This document shows positions 36,901-41,806 of a stretch of DNA of 41,806 bases, one piece after another. Within the stretch, counting starts at the first letter, position 1. Each line of letters opens with the position of its first letter. A program made the translations under genes and the position numbers. The DNA lies in the NCBI GenBank assembly GCA_038321615.1, contig JBBQFC010000025.1, forward strand, positions 1-41,806, read 5' to 3'. Source of the stretch: JBBQFC01 sp038321615. Lineage in GTDB: Bacteria > Bacteroidota > Bacteroidia > Flavobacteriales_D > Cryomorphaceae. The notes below the pieces were generated by a model that made no database searches, was not told where the DNA came from, and worked only from the letters and a program-made list of their open reading frames with translations.

Positions 36901-38977
36901 GAAGGGTATTGTGATAATCGCCGGTGAAACAACCATTTCCCAAAAGGAAGGGATGCTTTCCATTCCAATCAAAATTGCTCGGGTCGTCGATCGATTGGTC
37001 GAAACCTTCCGACCCTGCATGGGCGAAGAAGGTCATCAAACTCACTCCTTGTCCGTCGATTAATTCATCGATCAACTCCGTAGCGTTGATCTGTATGGGT
37101 TCAGAACCGCTTTTCAAAAAAGGATACACCACCCCGGCAAAACTGGAATCTTCGGCAAGTACTTCATAACTGCTTAGGTAATTGGCAAATCGACCTTGCT
37201 CCAGGAGTGTGGTACCACCGCCAAAATGCATAATATTCTTCATCCAAAGCGCATGCTCCTGACCTTCAAAACTCATGAGTTTATTGAGATACCAAAGCAC
37301 TTCTTCTTCGTTTTGCGCACTGACGCGGCCGGTGGGGATGGCTGGTTCGAGCAGGGTGTTGACCAAGCCCGCAGTGAAATAGTTGTCGCTTGGCGGGTAG
37401 CCAAAGCTGGGTACCAAATTGCGCGAATAATTAAGGGTATTCTTGCGCGAACCAGTGAGATTGCCAAGCGTAGCAGTGCGCACACTCTTCCCTAAGAGCA
37501 AGAGATGGCTCGGCCGCGAAGGCCAGGTTTGAAGGAGGTAATTTGCAAACTTTCGAATGGCCAAACCACTTTGTGGCACCCCTGAACCGAACTGATCGTA
37601 AAGCTCATCTACATTGGCAAGCACCGTGTTGTACCGCTGTTGACGATAGCTTACATATTGTTGGGCGGAAGCCAATAAGGAAGCATTCGTCACAATCACG
37701 AATGCCGAGTCGAAGGCCGTTTGACCAAAATTGGTGAAAAAACCGTTGTTGGCGGCCGTTTCAATCGGAAGAATGGAACGAACGCTTTCATCAGTCGCAA
37801 GAAAACTGGGGTATTGATCCACTCCCAATTCATTGGCCAAAAGCCCCCGAAAAGAACCCGGAGCCGACTCGCTCAAAGCCACGCGCTGCGCTGCCGGACT
37901 CAAAGTGTAAATACGCGGATTGGTTCCACCCACATTTTCCAAGTCAAAACGAGTTTTACTTTGGATCTGATTAAAGCGGTACTCAAATCTGAATTCGGCT
38001 GACCCTTGCAAATTGGGCTGCCTCGCATACGTAATGCGAGTGCGCGCCACCGCCTGATCGTCGCGGGTTAGACCCAGACTATTATTCGCCTGATGTATAA
38101 TCGGCGTGTTGATACCGCCAAGCGACGCTGCTGGAATATCAAACGGAAAAGTCCAAACCCGGTAGCCGTTCCATTGCTGATTGACGACCAGGGTTTGAGC
38201 AGTGCCATATCGCACTTGTACATGGTGATCTACATCGGTACCAAACAAATCGCTCACGCCCACTACCACCGTTTCGGCTTCTGCAGGCGGAGCATTTTGC
38301 CCTACATACGCTGATGGAGTAGGTACCGCGGCGGTGAGCGATGTCGGGTTGCCCAGGCCATACCGTGGGCTGAGCCAGCCTTCGCCCGGCGCAAAAGTGC
38401 TGATGGAAAAGCGCAGATTTAAGTCGCTGAATGAAGGCACGTCGAGTAAACTGGGCTGATCGTGATAGATCGCGTTGTAGGTAAGTTCCGATCGAAACCA
38501 ACAATAATCCTGGGGCGTGTAAGCGTCGTAATTCGTGTCAACAGAATTATTCACACGCAGGCTTCCGCCACCCGTATTAAAGGTAAGGTAGTAGCGAATA
38601 GTGTCGTTGAAAAGGCTGTAGCTGACATTGCCTTGATCGGCCGGATTGGTATAGAGCTCTGTATCGAGCCGACCATCGTTTGCTTCCGCAATAAATTCGA
38701 TATAGTCGGTGGCGTTGAAGCTCCCGTCGCTCACATCGGCCAGGTAAAGCGGTACCTGTTTGCCCCGCGCCCAGATTTGAATGTGAGCAGGGTCGACGAG
38801 CGAAATGGGAATACCTGCGGCGGTAAAATTTTGGAAAGTGATGCGGTAAACGCCCGTTGCGGCTACAGGAAAGTAGTAATACTTCTGATCGTAATTGATC
38901 CACTCGTTGCCGAAAGGCTGACTCGCCAATCGCAACACACATAAGGCGCACAAGAGGCAGAGTAGCGATTTTGTCAA
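33905..38977 (-). CDS. T9SS PorU-type C25 cysteine peptidase (PorU2-like sortase)
   Basis: PorU removes the C-terminal signal of T9SS cargo and joins it to the surface anchor. This 1690-aa protein has a signal peptide (about 1-20, LCVLRLASQ). The C25/gingipain catalytic core has His653 in FFAHAGSEGF and Cys683 in LLGNGCFTGD, the expected spacing. After it come long beta-sandwich regions and a C-terminal FlgD-like domain (NYPNPFSTSTQFVF ... DEYGDRLANGVYIYRV). PorU of model species is about 1100-1300 aa, so the extra length and FlgD-like tail suit the PorU2 variant, and I leave the symbol blank. The start is a TTG whose last two bases overlap the TGA of the PorV-family gene. No ATG lies before the signal peptide. 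Confidence 0.88.
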   Translation of the reverse strand: MTKSLLCLLCALCVLRLASQPFGNEWINYDQKYYYFPVAATGVYRITFQNFTAAGIPISLVDPAHIQIWARGKQVPLYLADVSDGSFNATDYIEFIAEANDGRLDTELYTNPADQGNVSYSLFNDTIRYYLTFNTGGGSLRVNNSVDTNYDAYTPQDYCWFRSELTYNAIYHDQPSLLDVPSFSDLNLRFSISTFAPGEGWLSPRYGLGNPTSLTAAVPTPSAYVGQNAPPAEAETVVVGVSDLFGTDVDHHVQVRYGTAQTLVVNQQWNGYRVWTFPFDIPAASLGGINTPIIHQANNSLGLTRDDQAVARTRITYARQPNLQGSAEFRFEYRFNQIQSKTRFDLENVGGTNPRIYTLSPAAQRVALSESAPGSFRGLLANELGVDQYPSFLATDESVRSILPIETAANNGFFTNFGQTAFDSAFVIVTNASLLASAQQYVSYRQQRYNTVLANVDELYDQFGSGVPQSGLAIRKFANYLLQTWPSRPSHLLLLGKSVRTATLGNLTGSRKNTLNYSRNLVPSFGYPPSDNYFTAGLVNTLLEPAIPTGRVSAQNEEEVLWYLNKLMSFEGQEHALWMKNIMHFGGGTTLLEQGRFANYLSSYEVLAEDSSFAGVVYPFLKSGSEPIQINATELIDELIDGQGVSLMTFFAHAGSEGFDQSIDDPSNFDWNGKHPFLLGNGCFTGDYHNTLPTSTSEQYTMLDGKGVIGFLASADQGVEGDLNAFSRAFYRNFARDAYGLSVGQQIKQSIMDVQSNTTLRRHLCYGMGLQGDPGLVLNSFPFPDLSVKAQDVYFSPEQITAEIDSFTVNIVIENLARGTYQSFAVSVEHDAPEGGRDSIYVFELPGLLYSDTVQFKIAIDPQFGLGLHRFNVFVDLPQNDVRELDGFESSNNQVIGKELLISNGGIVPIYPYPYAVVSEPNQTLQASTGDPLAPLRTYRIEIDTTDTFNSPLLQTTEISQIGGVVSWLPALAYPDSAVYYWRCRVMDNGEAFWRESSFQYIGGQRGWGQADFYQFKNDNFFQTEFNRPERKIDFFNGTVTLQNNVIGNSASFLNNIVLNFTEVEYGACFSNPSIHLAVFDPITFEAWGTNAQGQNPQNDFGNVNAGTGCRQRVEYYFIFRQQVPDQMQALADLLLSETIPDGHYVVLYSLRYVSYDLLDATPDIYDAFAELGAQTLGSPNAVDSVPFSIIARKGDPNFAFELYGDTINSVLNNSVAIPAAGSRGSVASSRIGPATQWNRASWLARSYDEPAGDRVEMRLFGIAPGGTETQIELGSIDNFNDSVDLGELVSAAEFPMLRFEAFLEDTVNVTPAQLDRWHITYAQVPEAALDPEDHFVFKASELQQGEEAFISVAIANVSEFDMDSLLVHYWIEDENRQRIDIPYPRQDSLRVGEVLSDTVYFDTRLLSGRNVLWVEVNPRPLGETAHDQPEQTHFNNLLNVGFDVTRDEVNPLLDVSFDGIHIINGEIVSPQPEIRVVLKDENPYLIMDELADTSLFRVFLAEPNGSLQRRYFQQGEGEMQFIPADGIKNRAQIRLQPQFAKDGMHTLVVQAQDKSGNSSGNIDYRIEFEVINRSSITEVLNYPNPFSTSTQFVFTLTGSQVPDEFKIQIMTVSGKVVREVFGEEFGPIRIGRNISTFRWDGRDEYGDRLANGVYIYRVIARINGESIEKMENGASQYFTKSYGKMVMFR

Positions 38978-40071
38978 GTACCTTTTGATTTAAAAACCTG
39001 AAATCTCAGGGAGAATACATTGCTATACAAGGCATCGGATTGATCCCCTATATCCGTAAGTGCATAGTCGAGGAAGAAATTGCCCAACCTCAAACCGATA
39101 CCTATATTCGGCTGGAGCGATATCTCTTTTGTTCCCCTAAAGGTAGTAATGCGCTGGATATTGCCTAAGCCTGCGCGAAGGAAAATAATATTGAGGTAAG
39201 ATGCTTCGATACCCATTACCGGATCTACGCTCACCGGGTCTGCACTGATTAGTACATTTCGCTGGCCGTCGGTATTCAGCAAAGCGTTAACCTCGCCCAT
39301 GATCGCAAACTTGTTGAGCTCCTTGCGGTAAGATGCGGCCAACACAAACTTAGGGAGGGTTATCTCGAGCCCATTTTCAGGCAATTCATTTCCCGTGGCG
39401 ATAAATACTTGCTGCGTTTCTTCGTCGAGGCTGTAATCCCAAGCATTGTACGTAGAGCTGATATCGCGCCCCATAAAGGCGAAACGCCAATTGCCGGTGC
39501 GGTAGGTAGCGGCGAGATCAATGCCAAAGCCCCAACTTTTGGCGAAGCTGCCGATCCGGCGATTCACCACTTTCACATTTCCACCCACCGAAAGCCCTGT
39601 GATTTTAAGCGATTTGGCGTAGGAGAATAGAAAACCATAATCAACTGCCGAGAACGTGGTAATCCGATCGTAATTCAAATTACCATCGGCGTCTATAAGT
39701 TGGGTGGTGTTGGGAATACCGTCCACACCGAATCGAATGACCGTAAGGCCAATTACCGAGGTGGAATCGATGGGCTTTATGATACTTCCATAATCGTAAT
39801 TGGCTATACCGGCGAAGTACTCGGCATGCATCCCGGCTATTTCCAAATCGGCTTTAATATCGGTGAGATTGGCCGGATTCCAATAGGCGGCCGTGGCATC
39901 TTGAGAGCCTGCCGCGGCAGCGCCCGACATACCCAAGGCGCGGGCACCGACGCCGATACTCAAAAATTCGTTGCTGTATTTGCGCGCTTGAGCCGTGGCA
40001 GCTGAACTGCCCACAAGGCAAAATATCACCAACAACCACGCCGCATCGAGGCGTTGTAACCTATTCATCAT
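38974..40071 (-). CDS. PorV/PorQ-family outer-membrane protein of T9SS
   Basis: This 365-aa FadL-like barrel has a signal peptide (about 1-28, ending ATAQ), then the family opening FLSIGVGARALGMSGAA and a DATAAYWNPANL segment, where the N-terminal hatch begins. PorV carries substrates from the T9SS translocon to the PorU sortase; PorQ is part of the attachment complex. Which one this is cannot be settled from motifs. Its 3' end overlaps the sortase gene start, so the two are probably translated together. Transcribed away from pssA, with 82 bp between starts. Confidence 0.87.
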   Translation of the reverse strand: MMNRLQRLDAAWLLVIFCLVGSSAATAQARKYSNEFLSIGVGARALGMSGAAAAGSQDATAAYWNPANLTDIKADLEIAGMHAEYFAGIANYDYGSIIKPIDSTSVIGLTVIRFGVDGIPNTTQLIDADGNLNYDRITTFSAVDYGFLFSYAKSLKITGLSVGGNVKVVNRRIGSFAKSWGFGIDLAATYRTGNWRFAFMGRDISSTYNAWDYSLDEETQQVFIATGNELPENGLEITLPKFVLAASYRKELNKFAIMGEVNALLNTDGQRNVLISADPVSVDPVMGIEASYLNIIFLRAGLGNIQRITTFRGTKEISLQPNIGIGLRLGNFFLDYALTDIGDQSDALYSNVFSLRFQVFKSKGT

Positions 40072-40153
40072 AAACGAAATTAAACATCAATTCAGCACTA
40101 AAACAGCTTTTGGTTCAAAAAATTGCACCTCGATTGGTTAATTTCGACCGATT

Positions 40154-40888
40154 ATGATCAAGGCAGAAATCCCAAATGCCCTTACCCTGTGCAATTTGCT
40201 TTGTGGAGCGGTAGCCATTTATTTCATTAGCAGCGGCATGGCTGCTACAGCTTCCGTGCTATTGCTTGCAGCTGCAGGTTTCGATTTTCTCGATGGTTTT
40301 GCCGCGCGACTGCTGGGCGTTTCAGGGGCTATGGGCAAGGAGCTCGACTCGCTGGCCGACGTCATTAGCTTCGGCCTGGCGCCTGCTTTTCTTGCTATCT
40401 ATTTGGCCGGAGCTTTTAGCGAAACGCCTGAATGGACCAGCTTTTTACCGCTTATTATGGCCGCTGCGGCTGCTTATCGGTTGGCAAAGTTCAATCTCGA
40501 TGAGCGTCAAACATATGGGTTTATTGGAATGCCGACTCCCGCAAATGCCCTGTTTTGGCTGAGTTTTCCGTTGATGGCGGAAGCATCGCCGGCATTCCCA
40601 TGGCTCGGAGAGCTCTTTTTGCAATTTACTTCTTCTGCGCTCGCTATTGCAGCTGTTGCGCTGGTAGCTTCCTGGCTTATGATAGCTGAATTGCCGCTCA
40701 TCGCTTTGAAATTTGAAAATTACGGCTGGGCTTCGAATAAGGCCCGATATACGCTGATATTCGGCTCCGTACTATTATTCATTGCCCTGCGCTTTTATGC
40801 CCTACCGATTATTGTAATTTTGTACATCCTTATTTCAATCGTTGACCGCAGTCTAAATCAAAAACATGGAATACACCGCCGAAATTGA
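40154..40888 (+). CDS. pssA: CDP-diacylglycerol-serine O-phosphatidyltransferase
   Basis: This 244-aa inner-membrane enzyme makes phosphatidylserine, precursor of phosphatidylethanolamine. It carries the complete CDP-alcohol phosphotransferase motif DGxxARx8GxxxDxxxD, with Asp47, Gly48, Ala51, Arg52, Gly61, Asp65 and Asp69. Several hydrophobic segments follow. IPNALTLCNLLCGAVAIYF at the N-terminus is the common PssA opening. The next gene, purS, starts 23 bp before its stop in another frame. A possible -7 element TAATTTCG is at 40139-40146. Confidence 0.93.
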   Translation: MIKAEIPNALTLCNLLCGAVAIYFISSGMAATASVLLLAAAGFDFLDGFAARLLGVSGAMGKELDSLADVISFGLAPAFLAIYLAGAFSETPEWTSFLPLIMAAAAAYRLAKFNLDERQTYGFIGMPTPANALFWLSFPLMAEASPAFPWLGELFLQFTSSALAIAAVALVASWLMIAELPLIALKFENYGWASNKARYTLIFGSVLLFIALRFYALPIIVILYILISIVDRSLNQKHGIHRRN

Positions 40889-41126
40889 TATTATGCCACT
40901 CGAAGCCCTACTCGATCCACAGGGTAAAGCGGTGAGCTCAAGTATGAAAAACCTGGGCTTAAACGCCATCACCAATGTCCGCATTGGCAAACACATCACC
41001 TTGCAGGTAAATGCCAAGAGCGAATCTGAAGCAGAAGAATTGGTTGAAGACGCATGTCGCCGCCTTTTGGCTAATCAGATTATGGAGCGGTATAGCTTTA
41101 CCATTCAAGAAGCAGTTAAAGCCTGA
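40866..41126 (+). CDS. purS: Phosphoribosylformylglycinamidine synthase subunit PurS
   Basis: PurS is the small subunit that bridges PurQ and PurL in the fourth step of purine synthesis. This 86-aa protein has the family pattern: EIDIMPLEALLDPQGKAV, then a beta strand with NVRIGKHITLQV, and AEELVEDACRRLLANQIMERY at the end. Length fits (about 80-90 aa). The start lies inside the pssA frame (23-bp overlap), suggesting translational coupling. purL and purQ are not downstream here, which is unusual for organisms with a separate PurS; they must lie elsewhere. Confidence 0.92.
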   Translation: MEYTAEIDIMPLEALLDPQGKAVSSSMKNLGLNAITNVRIGKHITLQVNAKSESEAEELVEDACRRLLANQIMERYSFTIQEAVKA

Positions 41127-41666
41127 TAGACTTTAGGGTGGTTGGTTGCTTTTCCAATTGGTGGTAGAGCCCCAATTTCTATTCGAAGTTGCAGCTTGCT
41201 TTGAGTTTGGCTTGCTGATTTGGTTCCAAGACTTTTTTGGTTTGAAAGCTTCGCCAACTTGAAATCGAAGTAGCAATAGATGCGCAGGTAAGCTGTTTTT
41301 GCAATTTTCCAATCGATTCTCACTGACGATTCCCGAAAGCTTTTGGAAAGCAGATTGTATTTAGTTTGCAGGACGCTGTAAATTGGGCTTTTGGATGGAT
41401 GAACCGCTTCGTAGCATGCTCAACAGCCGCAACAATTTATGCTATCTGAAGTCCTTTTGGAGCGAAGCACAAAAACAAATTCTTAAATTTGGTCATGCCC
41501 AGAAGGTCGGACTTTTTAACTTCTATTGCATCGTGCAGTTATCCATCGATTGCCTTCGAATATTTCTACGAAGAAAACGCACCCGGTACGGCTTACGACA
41601 ATCTCGGTTTCTTTGTAAATGAAATTCTTATCTCCCTTGCTGCCAGCGGAGCTGGCGTATTAAATC
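41127..41666. other. Intergenic region, no convincing gene
   Basis: The frames present (for instance from 41383 and 41489) have no recognisable domain or signal and look non-coding. A 15-base hairpin with arms GCCAGC/GCTGGC and a GGA loop is at 41642-41656, without a T-run. It lies ten bases before the possible insertion-sequence end. Confidence 0.45.
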
Positions 41667-41806
41667 GTAAGCCTTCGGCCTTCCCCGTTCACCTCCAATA
41701 TCTTTTCGCCCGTTCTTTGTAGCCAAAACCCTTTCAAATGGACAGACAACAACGGCGCGAAGAAATGTATCGTCACATTGCTGCATGGAAAATCAGCGGA
41801 AAAACA
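41667..41806 (+). mobile_element. Possible left end of an IS66-family insertion sequence (partial)
   Basis: GTAAGC at 41667 followed by TTCCCCGTTCACC resembles the terminal inverted repeats of IS66 elements, which typically start GTAAGC. A small ORF that looks like the IS66 TnpA accessory protein begins 71 bases later, as expected. The right end and any 8-bp target duplication lie outside the window, so this is inference. Confidence 0.4.
41738..41806 (+). CDS. N-terminus of a probable IS66 accessory protein TnpA (cut by window edge)
   Basis: Only 23 codons are visible, starting MDRQQRREEMYRHIAAW and continuing KISGKT to the window end. The pattern 'M..HI..W..SG.T' is that of the short helix-turn-helix accessory protein encoded first in many IS66 elements (usually followed by QKxFC and a FxYW motif). 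The call rests on this short match and the candidate terminal repeat upstream. A different small DNA-binding protein is possible. Confidence 0.45.
   Translation, partial: MDRQQRREEMYRHIAAWKISGKT

Noticed and set aside
33905..40071. Calling the sortase and barrel porU and porV outright
   Set aside because: The sortase is longer than classical PorU and has a FlgD-like tail as in PorU2, and the barrel cannot be separated from PorQ by motif, so symbols were left blank.
41383..41722. Coding region between purS and the possible IS end
   Set aside because: The overlapping frames show no signal peptide, motif or domain.

Overview
The window looks like a chromosomal segment of a Bacteroidota bacterium, probably order Flavobacteriales; the order is inferred from protein style and was not tested. 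The evidence is a PorU-type C25 sortase next to a PorV/PorQ-family barrel (type IX secretion, T9SS), a T9SS C-terminal sorting domain on a metzincin, a 'GCTNEAACNYN...DDGSC' segment typical of flavobacterial secreted proteins, a DUF5686 protein, and promoters of the Bacteroidota TAnnTTTG type. No rRNA, tRNA or CRISPR array was seen.

Layout. 1-4515 (-) is the first 1505 codons of a very large secreted 'choice-of-anchor I' protein. 4546-5040 holds no gene. 5041-10745 is an accessory block that looks AT-richer by eye at its left end: a small secreted protein, a T9SS-sorted metzincin, an arylsulfatase and a HAD-type lipoprotein. The last three reading frames are all broken: a G5 run in the metzincin, an A7 run and an in-frame TAA in the sulfatase, and a CCC run in the HAD gene. 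A glycosyltransferase, an MscS channel, a long-chain acyl-CoA synthetase and a SCO protein follow on the + strand (10811-16349).

23432 down to 16411 is a compact minus-strand series: tatC, a DUF5686 outer-membrane protein, lptB, prfB, an ArsC-like reductase and fumC. prfB carries a textbook +1 programmed frameshift (an AGGGGG element, then CTT TGA C), so it runs from 19256 and encodes 365 aa. recQ (+) and an M20 amidohydrolase (-) converge, followed by a 1087-aa outer-membrane protein with a peptidase-MA-like region, a beta-propeller and a C-terminal barrel, a glyoxalase-II-like hydrolase, an outer-membrane protein and kynurenine 3-monooxygenase.

Between kmo and the sortase gene lies a 465-bp minisatellite (33439-33903) with no G on the + strand: twelve 31- or 37-bp units just upstream of the kmo promoter. 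The PorV/PorQ gene and porU-like gene overlap with a TTG start. pssA and purS overlap on the + strand. The right edge (41667-41806) looks like the left end of an IS66-type insertion sequence.

Most of the window is conserved envelope, secretion and core-metabolism content. I see no convincing new multi-gene system. The most checkable unusual items are the cluster of frame lesions at 7061-9818, the G-free minisatellite, the recoding site and apparently leaderless promoter of prfB, and the possible IS66 boundary.
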